64,000 bases of DNA. Origin: Methylobacter marinus A45. Lineage in GTDB: Bacteria > Pseudomonadota > Gammaproteobacteria > Methylococcales > Methylomonadaceae. The stretch spans positions 2,061,285 through 2,125,284 of the forward strand of contig NZ_KB912877.1 in assembly GCF_000383855.1 (NCBI RefSeq), read 5' to 3'. The stretch's first letter is position 1. The number at the start of each line of letters is the position of its first letter. The translations under genes were made by a program, and so were the position numbers. Shown piece by piece: positions 8,921 to 17,949 of this stretch. The notes beneath the pieces were generated by a model. That model was not told the DNA's origin. It was given only the letters and a program-made list of their open reading frames with translations, and did not search any database.

Positions 8921-9412
8921 ATGTTACTAGAACTAACGCTGAATAATTTAAATAAGAATGAACGTATGCTAGCGAAATCTTACAGCCCAGAGCTAGACGA
9001 TGTTCGTTCGATATTAAATGATATATGTAATTTTATTGAAAACAAGTGCAAATTTTTAATTTCAGGGTTCGGTCAAGAATATTGGCCGGTTACAGTCTAT
9101 GCAGATTTGCCTGTATTTTTAGAACAATTGCCGAACGTAATAAAACAAATTTCCCTTGGCAATTTAACTGAAATTGAGTTCTATGAACAAGGTATTGAGA
9201 GAAGGCTTTTATTAGAGCCGAATGGCGATTTCTACAAATTAACTTGCATTAGCCAGACCAATTGGCAACCTGATCCAAGCAATGAAACAATAAATGCTTT
9301 GGAATTAAAAAATATGTTGTCTGAATTTCTGGAAAGCTTTTTGAATATTACCTATTCTATTGCCCCACATTTAGAAAATAATCAATGGCTTAAAAATTGG
9401 CTTAACCCATAA
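8921..9412 (+). CDS. Probable immunity protein for the Rhs toxin
   Basis: 163 residues, unrecognised family, acidic and without signal peptide or membrane segment. It starts 8 bp after the toxin stop and shares the low GC content of the toxin tip, unlike the GC-rich YD-repeat part. Position, size and composition are what is expected of a cytosolic immunity protein that travels with an exchangeable toxin tip. This role is inferred from context only. Confidence 0.55.
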   Translation: MLLELTLNNLNKNERMLAKSYSPELDDVRSILNDICNFIENKCKFLISGFGQEYWPVTVYADLPVFLEQLPNVIKQISLGNLTEIEFYEQGIERRLLLEPNGDFYKLTCISQTNWQPDPSNETINALELKNMLSEFLESFLNITYSIAPHLENNQWLKNWLNP

Positions 9413-9424
9413 CTTGTAATGGCC

Positions 9425-9457
9425 ATATGGCGGATGAATCGTATGATGGATTTGCCT
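9425..9457 (+). repeat. Direct repeat, left copy
   Basis: A 33-bp segment (ATGGCGGATGA ... GGATTTGCCT) matching 9981-10014 with several mismatches. The two copies bracket the ORF remnant on the minus strand. Confidence 0.4.
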
Positions 9458-9609
9458 TGGCAATCCACCACAAACGGAGTCTTAGAACCGCAATGCTCCG
9501 CAATATTAATTGGCTGCTTGAAATGGCGGTTTGCTGCTATCTGACTATATGATCAAAGGCGGTGCCATTTACCGGATTATCTACGATAATTTGTGGATTC
9601 ATGGTCACC

Positions 9610-9966
9610 TTACCCCAAGACCCAAAGAACAAGTCCTGCTGCAAAAATCGTCATGCTGGCAGCTATCAAGTTCATGGTAGCGACACGCCGCGATTCACGG
9701 ATCGAGGAAGCGAGCCAGGTTGTAGTTGATTCCACTTCGCAGCGCAACGACTCTGGCGCCGCTATTGCACAGTCATGCATGGTTGTCATCATTGCTTCAC
9801 GGCTGGCTGTCAGAGCTGCGTTGAGCGTCCTTTCAGCCTTGTTTTTGGCGTCATCGCCCCAGCGATGGGCGATGGCTTCCATCTCTTCCTTGAAGCGATC
9901 CAGAATTTCTTGCTGAGCGGCCGCGCTGTCCTGCATCAACCGTTCATTGATCGTTTGCAGAATCAA
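9610..9966 (-). pseudogene. Fragment of a membrane-anchored helical protein
   Basis: 118 residues from a TTG at 9966, or 108 from the ATG at 9936. It is a long charged helix (residues 10-70, QQEILDRFKEEMEAIAHRWGDD) and one C-terminal membrane segment (about residues 97-117, ending VLWVLG). The coding frame stays open upstream of the TTG into the direct repeat at 9981, so the N-terminus is probably lost. The shape resembles small accessory proteins of conjugative plasmids, but I do not recognise the family. It sits in repeat-rich DNA next to repeat family A. Confidence 0.4.
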
Positions 9967-9980
9967 AATCGGATCATGGC

Positions 9981-10014
9981 TGTATGGCGGATGAGACGTA
10001 GTGTGGATTTGCCT
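9981..10014 (+). repeat. Direct repeat, right copy
   Basis: Counterpart of 9425-9457; its last bases run directly into repeat A copy 2. Confidence 0.4.
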
Positions 10015-10145
10015 TAGTAATGGGCATGGAATAAATCAGGGAATTGTAGGTGCGAATTCACAAGTACCCATAGGGCATAAATAAATCCGCACCTACACCA
10101 GAAATTCATCCGCACACTTGAGGAAGTTATTTTATTCACGTTCCC
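10014..10145 (+). repeat. Repeat family A, copy 2
   Basis: Same ends as copy 1 (TTAGTAATGGGCATGG ... TTCACGTTCC). The first interior hairpin is shortened: the loop module is fused directly to GTGCGAATTCACAAG. Confidence 0.65.
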
Positions 10146-10240
10146 AAGCAAAACGATTTCGCTAAGGCGACAGTTTTAAACTCTCAACCGCGCCGTCACG
10201 AAATGCTTGAAAGCGGTCAGCTCCGCCCGCGTTTTGCATT

Positions 10241-11233
10241 TTAACGTGCTGGCGGGGTATCGATTTTATACACGGACAAAAACCCGCCCCAATGGCTCTG
10301 GTAGACCAGACTGACACCTTCCGGCAACTGCTTCAGCGAATCGACGAACGGCAGCAGCCTGACCAGCAAGGTATTTTTGGCTTGCGCATCGGGCGTGGAC
10401 CAGACACGGTAATAACTGCCTTCTTTCTGCGCCAGATAATTGCCCCCGCCGGTTTCATAAGCCCAACGCTTGACCTGTCTGATGTCTCCGTGCAGGTCGT
10501 TGCCCGCCGGGATATTTTTTGAGTTCAGCGATAAGGGCGTGCCGCCGTAAGCGGTGAACTCGGCCAGATACAGCAGCAGATCATTGTTGACCAGCAGATA
10601 GACAGGCCGCGACGCGCCAAAATGCGCGCCGATCTCGGCCAGGGCTTTGTCGCTGTCCATGGTCAGCCAGCGCGCCATTTGCGCCAGGCGCGTGCGCCCC
10701 CCGTCCGAGGCCGCGGGCAACCTGTCCTGCAATGCTTTCCACACCGGATTATGGGCAAAGGTCTGGTCGGACGGCTCGCGCAGCCAGGCCTCCTTGCCGC
10801 TCAGGTAATGAATGCGCTGGCCGTCGTCCCACCAACTCAGGAACAGGGCATCCCGCGGCGCCTTGCGAGCAATGATGTCGGCGGCGGACTGCCAGATATC
10901 GTGCCGCAACCCGGTCGGACTGGAAGCAATCGCCTGCGCGTCCTTCGGGAACAGCACCGCGCCCTGCTGGCGGCCTTCATCGTCTTGATACCGGGCAAGC
11001 AGCAGGTTGAACAGGTCCTTGCCGTCCTGGCTGAAGGTATAGCGGTCGATCGACTGTGCAGGGAAACGGCCTTGCACATCGGCTGGCGTTTCCGGCGCAT
11101 GGCGGACGCTGAGCTGATCGCCGCCGCCTCCATCCGTCGAGGATGCCAGTTGCCGGTACAGTATCGCGCTGCCCGTTGCCAGCAGCACGACACTGAGCGA
11201 CAGCAGCAGCCCGTTCCTTATTTTCCGCGACAT
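10241..11233 (-). CDS. haoB: HaoB, partner of hydroxylamine oxidoreductase
   Basis: About 330 residues with one N-terminal membrane segment (residues ~9-28) and a large periplasmic part lacking heme motifs. The ATG at 11233 is preferred over the GTG one codon upstream because it overlaps the haoA stop as TGATG, indicating translational coupling. The product fits the HaoB proteins encoded directly after haoA in methanotrophs and nitrifiers. Its molecular role is not established; it is presumed to support HaoA assembly or hydroxylamine oxidation. No terminator is seen downstream. Confidence 0.85.
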   Translation of the reverse strand: MSRKIRNGLLLSLSVVLLATGSAILYRQLASSTDGGGGDQLSVRHAPETPADVQGRFPAQSIDRYTFSQDGKDLFNLLLARYQDDEGRQQGAVLFPKDAQAIASSPTGLRHDIWQSAADIIARKAPRDALFLSWWDDGQRIHYLSGKEAWLREPSDQTFAHNPVWKALQDRLPAASDGGRTRLAQMARWLTMDSDKALAEIGAHFGASRPVYLLVNNDLLLYLAEFTAYGGTPLSLNSKNIPAGNDLHGDIRQVKRWAYETGGGNYLAQKEGSYYRVWSTPDAQAKNTLLVRLLPFVDSLKQLPEGVSLVYQSHWGGFLSVYKIDTPPAR

Positions 11234-12900
11234 CACGCTTGTTCACTGTCCTGTTCGTCGACCTTATCCTCCGGTTTTTTAATCCGGCCGGGTTTCAGAA
11301 CCAGATAAGCCACGCCCAGACCGAACACGATCAGCACCACGCCGCTGATGAACAGGCTGTTGCCGCCTTCGTCTTTTTTGCTGGCTGAGGCGGGCGAGGC
11401 TGCCGCGGCCGTTTGACCTGCCGCTTCACGCAGGCGCGTGTCTTCGTCCATGATTTCGGTATAGTCCTTCAGCAGTTCCGACCAGCCTTCGGTGTAGGTG
11501 AAGCCGCCGGGATTGGCGTGGAAAATGCCTTTATAGTGCTTGATCAGGTCATGTTCCCACATGTCGGCATGGATGCGTTCCACGTGGCTGGGGTTGTTGC
11601 CCTTGGCCCAGAACAACTGGAAGAAACCGCCCGGTGCGTCTTTTTCCGGGGCCGGCGGGTTGGGGCGGTTGGTTTTCTGGCCGACCAAGAGACCGTCATC
11701 ATAAAGCTTGTTGACCACTTTCTTGGCTTCCTGCTCCACGGCCAGTCCCTGAATAGTGCCTTTGTCGGCAGCGTCCAGGTAAGCCTTGGCGAAGCTGGCC
11801 GAATGGCACAGGCTGCAGGTGTCGATCCAGGCCTTTTTTCGGTCTTCAAACCAGGGATGGCCGAGGTTGTCGGCGATAGCGGGCGTCGGGTTGAATGCCC
11901 AACGGACTTTGCGCACCAGATTGTGGGAATATTCGCCCTTGTATTCGAAGTGGCAGACCTGGCAGGTCGGCGCCGTGTAGCCGCCCTTGGTGATGGCGTC
12001 TTTCAGCGGGACTTCGAAGTTCCATTTTGCTTTACCCTGCGTCTGGTACTGGGTGCCGTGCTTGGACATCATGAAGTTTTCAAACTCGTTGTGGTCCACG
12101 CCATTGTGACAGGTGGAGCAGGCTTCCGGCTGCCGGGCCTCGGCGACGGAGAAACTGTGGCGGGTATGGCAGCCGTCGCATTTGTTTTGCTGGTAATGAC
12201 ACATATCACAGCCTTGCGCCACTTCCCGCTGGGGCATGGCCGCCCAGACGGTGTTTTCGACGTTCGCTTCCCAGTCGACCGCATGGGAAGGATGGCCTTT
12301 GCCCCACTGTTGTTGCGGCCATTCCTGGTCTCTTTCCGATTCCGCTTCGGCGAATTCATTCAAATGGCAAGAGCCGCAGGCGGCGCGGTCGGGCATCACC
12401 AGGTTCTCGGCGTGGTTGATGGATTCCTTGCCGACGCCGCCGTGGCAATCGATACAGCCGACCTGATCGAGTTGCTGGCCTTCTTCAAGCAAGCCCTGTT
12501 TGACCAGGTTGGCTTCGACTTGCGCCAGCTTTTCTTTCTTGTAGGCGCGCACATCGCTGTCCGACAGGTTTCGAATCGCGGCCAGATCACTGTGGACGCT
12601 GTTTTTCCAGGCATGAAAGGCGCCCGGCGTGGCGGCTTCGTGACAACTGACACAGTCGTTGCGGCCGAATTCGCCCTTAATGGTTGTGGGCGGCTTGTAA
12701 AAGTCCTTGGGGTTCCAGTACTTCTGGATGGGAATCGGTTCCCAGTAATCGGCGTGCGACCCCTTGCCCGGGTGCGCGTCATAATAGTTTTTCTTGAGTT
12801 GTTTAAAATCGGGCGTTTCCGTGCTGGCAAACCCGATACAGCTGAACCCTATCAAGCTGAATAACAACAGGCTCAGCAAGCTAAGCGTCTTATGTTTCAT
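11233..12900 (-). CDS. haoA: Octaheme hydroxylamine oxidoreductase HaoA
   Basis: 555 residues. A Sec signal (cleavage near FAS-TE, ~26) precedes eight CxxCH heme sites at residues 83, 149, 175, 231, 241, 261, 313 and 362, the number and order of HAO. Y469 in the FTYTEGW motif lies where the tyrosine that cross-links to the P460 heme is expected. A C-terminal membrane anchor spans ~514-534. HAO oxidises hydroxylamine in the periplasm. Methanotrophs need this because methane monooxygenase also oxidises ammonia to toxic hydroxylamine. haoB follows in an overlapping frame. An AGGGG ribosome site precedes the ATG. Confidence 0.92.
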   Translation of the reverse strand: MKHKTLSLLSLLLFSLIGFSCIGFASTETPDFKQLKKNYYDAHPGKGSHADYWEPIPIQKYWNPKDFYKPPTTIKGEFGRNDCVSCHEAATPGAFHAWKNSVHSDLAAIRNLSDSDVRAYKKEKLAQVEANLVKQGLLEEGQQLDQVGCIDCHGGVGKESINHAENLVMPDRAACGSCHLNEFAEAESERDQEWPQQQWGKGHPSHAVDWEANVENTVWAAMPQREVAQGCDMCHYQQNKCDGCHTRHSFSVAEARQPEACSTCHNGVDHNEFENFMMSKHGTQYQTQGKAKWNFEVPLKDAITKGGYTAPTCQVCHFEYKGEYSHNLVRKVRWAFNPTPAIADNLGHPWFEDRKKAWIDTCSLCHSASFAKAYLDAADKGTIQGLAVEQEAKKVVNKLYDDGLLVGQKTNRPNPPAPEKDAPGGFFQLFWAKGNNPSHVERIHADMWEHDLIKHYKGIFHANPGGFTYTEGWSELLKDYTEIMDEDTRLREAAGQTAAAASPASASKKDEGGNSLFISGVVLIVFGLGVAYLVLKPGRIKKPEDKVDEQDSEQA

Positions 12901-13280
12901 ACTACACCCCTATGGCCGTTTTTAATTATTGTATCGATTCGAAACTAAAGTCTAGCGCAATACGATCCATAATAAAACAAATATTGTAAGGGGGACTAGC
13001 GGCTTTCATCGGTTGCAATCTGTTTAATTGCATTGATTGCGCATGATCAATAACCCGAAGATCAACCTTCGATTTGGCTCATTGGTCTTTTGACGCCGGC
13101 AGGGGAAGGGAGAAAGTCCGGCAAGGGGAGGCGATTTTATCACCTGCGGGGGACGACTTCACGTCAAGCACCTGCTGCCGGCAGTCGCCCCCGCAGTTGG
13201 CGTAAGGTCTGACGCTTGGTTGGGATCGTGAACTTCGCGGGGGTTGCGCTAAAAATACGCGAGGCTGAACACGCAGGCCG
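12901..13280. promoter_or_regulatory. haoA upstream region with a palindrome
   Basis: The 380 bp before haoA carry no gene. The haoAB promoter must lie in its first part (towards 12960), but I see no convincing operator. A 9-bp stem CTGCGGGGG/CCCCCGCAG at 13144-13152 and 13188-13196 resembles the other GC-rich repeats of this genome. Confidence 0.4.
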
Positions 13281-13877
13281 CTATATTTGCATCAGTAATG
13301 AATAGACGGCCTGAGAATAAAGGTCCAGCAGTTCCGACATCAGGTAATAATACGTGGATTCCAGGGTTTCGGTAGGCTGTTCCATAAATAGGTTGAACAG
13401 GTCGCTCAGGGCATAAAAACTGTTTAGCAAGGCCTGTTCGGTGGCTTCGGTCGCCGCATCGAGATATGCCATGACAGGCGCGATGGCTTCCGCCGCAACC
13501 GCTTCGGGGTTTTCCAGGAAATTTTGCAGATAAAGCTGAGTTTCCCGTCCCGCATCGCTCACATCGGCCACAAGCTGTTGGTAGGACGCCTCGGCTTGCG
13601 GCAACAGCTCTTCGGTCATCCGTGCGTAAAGTTCATCGGAGCGCTTGGCCGCCTGATCGTACCAGGTCGTCAGCGTCGGGCCCGGCTGGTCGTACAATTG
13701 TCTGGCCGATGACGCCATCGATGCATGGAAATCGATCAAGGCCGCGCGGATATCCTGATAGAGCGCCTGCAATTGCAGGTTCAATTGCGAAAAGAGTCTC
13801 GATGTGGGCAAAAACAGCTTGTTCTCCAGATCAAGGTCTTTAGGAAATAGAAAATTCGGATTATCGGAAAAAGTCAT
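13281..13877 (-). CDS. Orphan helical protein
   Basis: 198 residues, not recognised. No signal peptide, Cys or membrane segment. The sequence is acidic and almost entirely helical, rich in Leu, Ala, Gln, Tyr and Glu, suggesting a coiled-coil or four-helix bundle resembling phasin-like proteins in general character only. The start ATG has an AAGGAGTGTT ribosome site. A perfect hairpin stands in its leader (13923-13945). Neighbours on both sides are unrelated. Confidence 0.6.
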   Translation of the reverse strand: MTFSDNPNFLFPKDLDLENKLFLPTSRLFSQLNLQLQALYQDIRAALIDFHASMASSARQLYDQPGPTLTTWYDQAAKRSDELYARMTEELLPQAEASYQQLVADVSDAGRETQLYLQNFLENPEAVAAEAIAPVMAYLDAATEATEQALLNSFYALSDLFNLFMEQPTETLESTYYYLMSELLDLYSQAVYSLLMQI

Positions 13878-14488
13878 AACACTCCTTAATAATTCAGCCC
13901 GGACTCAATTGAGCCGAAAAAGAATGCGGACATTTCGTCCGCATTTGAGAGGAAGGATAGAGTAACTCTGATTCTCATAAAGAGCGCATACAAGAGTCGC
14001 GGTTAGTGTATTTATCCCGCAACCCGTTGAAAATGCGACATGATGACGCGCGGCAAAATGTCTCTACAATTGGCATGCAACCTGCAGCGTATTAATGGTT
14101 TTGCCTGCGGAAAACCAGCGCCGACGCGGCTTTCATCCTGAGTGTGGCACTTAAACTATGGTATTTCACGCACCAAACTGGGTGATTTCACGCAATATTG
14201 CGCGAAAAGCGCCCGATGGGCGGATTTAGCGAATATTTCCAAGGGCGAATGCCGGATTGATCCCGATTCAGAAAGTGCTTAAACTTTAATCTAGCGCGGA
14301 TGATGAGCGGCAACGGCTGCCATTTTTTTTCAGGCAGTCGGGGCGTTTTATGTCCCTGGCCTTATAACCTCCCTTGCCGCGCAAGCGCTTTGGCACCCGC
14401 TATCCGGCGTACTGTCCACAAGTATGCCGCTGGCTGTGGATCAGCAAAAATCGACCAGGCATTTTCTCTCTATCTCAAAAAGGACGTT
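13878..14488. promoter_or_regulatory. Intergenic region with leader hairpin
   Basis: Divergent control region. At 13923-13945 a perfect 9-bp stem AATGCGGAC/GTCCGCATT with a 5-nt loop lies ~46 bp upstream of the minus-strand gene and could be an operator or leader hairpin. The rest, up to the methyltransferase start at 14489, holds no convincing gene; an open frame continues upstream of that start to 14300 but lacks a ribosome site. Confidence 0.4.
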
Positions 14489-15304
14489 ATGAAACCGATA
14501 TCCAATACCGCTTTTTATTGCTGCGGCGTTCGCATGCAAGATGCCGAAACGGCGAACCCGGTTTGCCAAGACACGTATGCCAAAGTTTTTATGGATGAGG
14601 CCGGGATGAGGATTTTTTCCGATTTCCAGGAGGAAACCAATCCCAACGCCGGCAATGTGGCGCGGCATCGGATTATCGACGACTGCATACGGCAGGCGCT
14701 GGTTGATAATCCCGATTTGAGGATTGTGCTGATCGGCGCCGGCTTTGACAGTCGTGCCTATCGGCTAGACGGCGGTGTATGGCTCGAACTGGATGAGCCG
14801 CAAATCATCGCCTATAAAAACGAGCGACTGCCGGTTGAAGCATGCAAGAATCGGCTGCAACGCATCGCGATCGATTTTGAAACCGAATCGCTGGAAGCGA
14901 GACTGCAGGCGTTTTCCACCGATGAGCCCGTCATCGTCGTCATAGAAGGTGTTTTTATCTATCTGCACGAGGATGCCGTCAGGCAAACCCTGCAAACCTT
15001 ACATCGGCTGTTTCCGGCGCATAAACTGATCTGCGACCTCATGACGGAAAAGTTTTTCAACAAATACAGCCTCACCCTGCAGCAAAAACTGGGCAGATTG
15101 GGCGCCGATTTCAGGTTTACCTTGCCCAATCCCGCCGAGTTATTCTGCCGCTGCGGCTATCAGGTCACTCAAAAGCATTCCATCGTCGCTAAGGCTGTGG
15201 AATACGGATCGGTAAAAGCGCCGATGCTGCTGTTGAAACTGTTCATGAAAACCCTGGTGCATGGCTATTCGATATTTGTATTTGAATCGGCTCTCAGGCG
15301 ATAA
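14489..15304 (+). CDS. LCM-family class I SAM methyltransferase
   Basis: 271 residues from the ATG at 14489, which follows an AAAGGACG ribosome site; the longer frame upstream is non-coding in character. Family marks of the leucine carboxyl methyltransferase/Ppm1 type are RIVLIGAGFDSRAYRL (~82-97), WLELDEPQII, VIEGVFIYL (~150) and the late YSIFVFES strand. Bacterial members methylate unknown carboxylates or polyketide-type compounds. Here the gene stands alone. Confidence 0.8.
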   Translation: MKPISNTAFYCCGVRMQDAETANPVCQDTYAKVFMDEAGMRIFSDFQEETNPNAGNVARHRIIDDCIRQALVDNPDLRIVLIGAGFDSRAYRLDGGVWLELDEPQIIAYKNERLPVEACKNRLQRIAIDFETESLEARLQAFSTDEPVIVVIEGVFIYLHEDAVRQTLQTLHRLFPAHKLICDLMTEKFFNKYSLTLQQKLGRLGADFRFTLPNPAELFCRCGYQVTQKHSIVAKAVEYGSVKAPMLLLKLFMKTLVHGYSIFVFESALRR

Positions 15305-15368
15305 ATAGTCATCGGAATTGATCTTTGTATAACCAAGGCGCAGAGGGGACTCAATGCAGGATGATCTG

Positions 15369-15503
15369 TTAGGAACGCGTATAAAATAACTTCCTCAAGT
15401 GCGCGGATGGATTTCCGGTGTAGGTGCGAATACCCTGAAGGACACAAGTACCCATAGGGCATAGCACCTACAATTTCCTGATTTATTCCATGCCCATTTT
15501 TTT
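15369..15503 (-). repeat. Repeat family A, copy 3 (inverted)
   Basis: Inverted copy beginning TTAGGAACGCG and ATAAAATAACTTCCTCAAG, ending ATTTATTCCATGCCC. The inner hairpin pairs TAGGTGC with GCACCTA around the conserved loop module. Confidence 0.65.
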
Positions 15504-15567
15504 ACTTGTATGTCGGCTGTACCCGATGTTAGCCTGAATCGTTTTTTCGACGGATTCGCCATTATCA

Positions 15568-16638
15568 TTACGATCCGAATTTGAGCGCCGATGCGGCCAG
15601 TTTCGTGCCGATGACTCTTGCTTCGATTTTCGCAAACGCTGTATCTCGCCCCGTAGATCGGTCATCTTCAAAAGGGGAAAATCCGCAGTCATCGGTACTG
15701 CCAAGTTGATTTATCGGGATGTATTCGGCGGCTTGCAAAATACTATCACGCACCAGTTCCGGCTCTTCCACCTCCGGATTAAGCACGTCAATAACGCCGA
15801 CATACACTCTCTGATTGGGGCGAATATTGTCTCGGACAACTGCCAATACCCGATCCGGGTTCTTTTCACTGGCCAATTGCATGTAAAAATTACCGGCCTT
15901 GAGCTGAAACAGATCGGGCAAAAGATCGGCATAATCAACGTCGGCGCTATGGGTAGAGTCGTGGTCGCCGCCTGGACAAGTATGTACGCCGATCAACTGG
16001 CGTTCTTCTAAAGTGAAATGTTCTAATACCCGATTGTTCAAATCGATAAATTGCCGGAGCAACTGTTTGGACGGGTCGATCTTGACCGACAAGCGGCCTT
16101 CGGTGAAGTCAATCTGAACATGGTGTGCGCCCTGAGTCAGACAACTGCGAATATCCGCCACGGTTTCCTTGATTAAGTCATCTATGAAAGCCTCCTGCGA
16201 GTAGCCGGCCAAGCCCTCTGGCGGGTAGAGGAGGCTAAGCGCCGAAGCCGAAATGACGGCCTGTTTTACCGGCAACTTTGTGTAGCGTTTGGCGGCACGG
16301 ACGTAATCGCCTGCATGAACGCCGTAACGGAATGGTCCGGAGGTAAGCTTTGGCAATTGCCGCGTATGGCCATCGGCGAAAGTTATTACCATACCATCAT
16401 GAGCAATATTGCTTAGACCGTGCAACGGATACGTGGCAAAACTGGGTTTGGTCTGTTCGCCATCGGAAACTACAGGCGATCCGGTCTGCTCGAAACGCTC
16501 GATAGTGTCCCGTAATGCTGCGTCGTAATAGGTGTCCAGGCGCTCGCGCGAAAGCCGTCCCTCCCGAAATTCACGGAGTGCATCTAACAATTGAGGTGGA
16601 CGGGGTATGCTGCCTATGGATTCGGTAGGAATTAACAT
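15568..16638 (-). CDS. Core-MetE-like zinc methyltransferase
   Basis: 356 residues, the length of only the catalytic half of cobalamin-independent methionine synthase (MetE is ~750). The zinc site is preserved: H219 and C221 in GVHTCPGGD, and C318 in GSTDDCGFSPF; E258 in QLASE is the likely fourth ligand. The N-terminal folate-recruiting half of MetE is absent, so the methyl donor may be a small molecule or a partner protein rather than methyl-THF-triglutamate. It is the last gene of a three-gene minus-strand unit with an MTHFR-like gene, 5 bp after the NrtS-like gene. The substrate is unknown. Confidence 0.8.
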   Translation of the reverse strand: MLIPTESIGSIPRPPQLLDALREFREGRLSRERLDTYYDAALRDTIERFEQTGSPVVSDGEQTKPSFATYPLHGLSNIAHDGMVITFADGHTRQLPKLTSGPFRYGVHAGDYVRAAKRYTKLPVKQAVISASALSLLYPPEGLAGYSQEAFIDDLIKETVADIRSCLTQGAHHVQIDFTEGRLSVKIDPSKQLLRQFIDLNNRVLEHFTLEERQLIGVHTCPGGDHDSTHSADVDYADLLPDLFQLKAGNFYMQLASEKNPDRVLAVVRDNIRPNQRVYVGVIDVLNPEVEEPELVRDSILQAAEYIPINQLGSTDDCGFSPFEDDRSTGRDTAFAKIEARVIGTKLAASALKFGS

Positions 16639-16643
16639 GTGTT

Positions 16644-16988
16644 TTACCTTTTAAGTGTTATTGTTAATTGAAGATGATTTACTGCAGTCTTTTTATAGGG
16701 ACGGATTGTCATGTTCCGATTGCAAGCAAGTGCCGTCATTGCGCCATAAGTCGCCACCAGAAATGGGACTATGTAAGTCAATACTGCCTTTACCACATGG
16801 GTTCGTTGGATGCTATGAAAATCGAGAAAAACCAGACTTACCATGGCATCCGGTTGGTTGATCAGGTTTAGGACGGTCCCTACAATCATTGCGACGCGGA
16901 ATGAGCGGCCATAAGTGCCATTTTGCCGGCTTAACCGGTGAAGATTCAGCCAATTCGACCATTGATTTCTGGAGATAGTCACAGCCAA
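16644..16988 (-). CDS. NrtS-like small membrane protein
   Basis: About 114 residues from a TTG; the exact start is uncertain because no ATG with a ribosome site is seen. Two membrane helices are visible: FRVAMIVGTVLNLINQ (~30-48) and AVLTYIVPFLVATYGAM (~67-84). The pattern (R-A-x-x-VGTxLxLINQ-D-A, then TYxVPxxVATYG) matches the NrtS family annotated as nitrate/nitrite transporters. It lies between the MTHFR-like and MetE-like genes, separated from them by 40 and 5 bp, so it should be co-transcribed and may move the substrate or product of that pathway. Confidence 0.6.
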   Translation of the reverse strand: MAVTISRNQWSNWLNLHRLSRQNGTYGRSFRVAMIVGTVLNLINQPDAMVSLVFLDFHSIQRTHVVKAVLTYIVPFLVATYGAMTALACNRNMTIRPYKKTAVNHLQLTITLKR

Positions 16989-17028
16989 TATGCCCTCTGA
17001 AAAAATTAAACACGCCTGTATTGCCTGA

Positions 17029-17949
17029 TCATAGGTCTGCGTGAAGTTTTATGGTTCCTTTGCCGTCAAGCTCAAAGCTGCCACCGGCAATAGCCGAAGC
17101 CCATCGCGCGGATTTTTCGAAGTTGCCCAAGGAAAAAAGATGGCAACCGGAAAAATGGGTTTGTTCTGCAGTCATAGAATGCTTAACCATGGCTATAACA
17201 AGGTTGTCAGGAGCGGCTACGGCGGCAAGTCTAAACATTTTAGCCGGATGTCTTGCCAGCGTGTCTATGGAGGCACCGACCCCGCAGAAGCGGGCTTGCT
17301 TGATCAAACCGGATAGGGTCGATATACCGTGCAAGCCAACCTTGATCGGAAGGCGGATGCCTGATCGACTCAGCTGTTGAGCCCATTCGGCTACCGGCGC
17401 AAAGTCGAAGAAAAACTGGGTAACCAAAGACACAGACAGTTGCCTGCTCTCCCCGTACTCCTGTTTTTCCAGTAATGCATTCATGAGATCGGTACTGCCG
17501 ACTATCGGGTGTCCTTCCGGATGACCGGCAAAGCGCAGATCGAAGATCCCATGGCGTTGCAAAATTCCACTCTTAACCAAACTCATAGAGGAACTGTAAG
17601 GTCCCAACGGCGGATCGTAGTTTCCCCCGGCAATCACCAGCGCCGCTCTGATCTCTGCTTGCCGATTTAAATTTTCTAACCAACGATTCAATTTATCTTC
17701 ACGGGGTATCGCACGTGCCGCGATATGCGGGACTGGCACCATATCTTCGTCTCTTAAGCGCTTTGCCAGGGCCACAACTTCTTCAGGTTGCGTGCTTGGC
17801 GTAGACACGATGTAGACCTCCGTCCCTGCTCCCAGGTAATGGCGAAAATCGTCGATCTTTGACGCTTCCCGTGTCGTTATTTCGATACTGAACCCCGAAA
17901 GTATCGATCTGAGCCTTGTGGCTACTTCAGTGTCGTTGGGCGCTTCCAA
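17029..17949 (-). CDS. Methylenetetrahydrofolate reductase-like protein
   Basis: 306 residues, TIM-barrel MTHFR fold. Recognisable MetF positions are GFSIEITT (~19-26, Glu equivalent to MetF E28), VPVPHIAAR (~72-80), ALVIAGG (~102-108), the AGHPEGHP flavin loop and VTQFFFD. Several surrounding residues differ from housekeeping MetF, so this is a paralog. It would interconvert methylene- and methyl-THF, or demethylate to THF, as part of the adjacent cluster. It is the first gene of the minus-strand unit and divergent from the PanB-like gene. Confidence 0.75.
   Translation of the reverse strand: MEAPNDTEVATRLRSILSGFSIEITTREASKIDDFRHYLGAGTEVYIVSTPSTQPEEVVALAKRLRDEDMVPVPHIAARAIPREDKLNRWLENLNRQAEIRAALVIAGGNYDPPLGPYSSSMSLVKSGILQRHGIFDLRFAGHPEGHPIVGSTDLMNALLEKQEYGESRQLSVSLVTQFFFDFAPVAEWAQQLSRSGIRLPIKVGLHGISTLSGLIKQARFCGVGASIDTLARHPAKMFRLAAVAAPDNLVIAMVKHSMTAEQTHFSGCHLFSLGNFEKSARWASAIAGGSFELDGKGTIKLHADL

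Noticed and set aside
11413-12864. 483-codon plus-strand frame
   Set aside because: Antisense of haoA; the heme motifs on the other strand decide the coding strand.
14135-14165. TGGCAC hexamer as a possible sigma-54 promoter
   Set aside because: No GC-containing -12 element at the required spacing.
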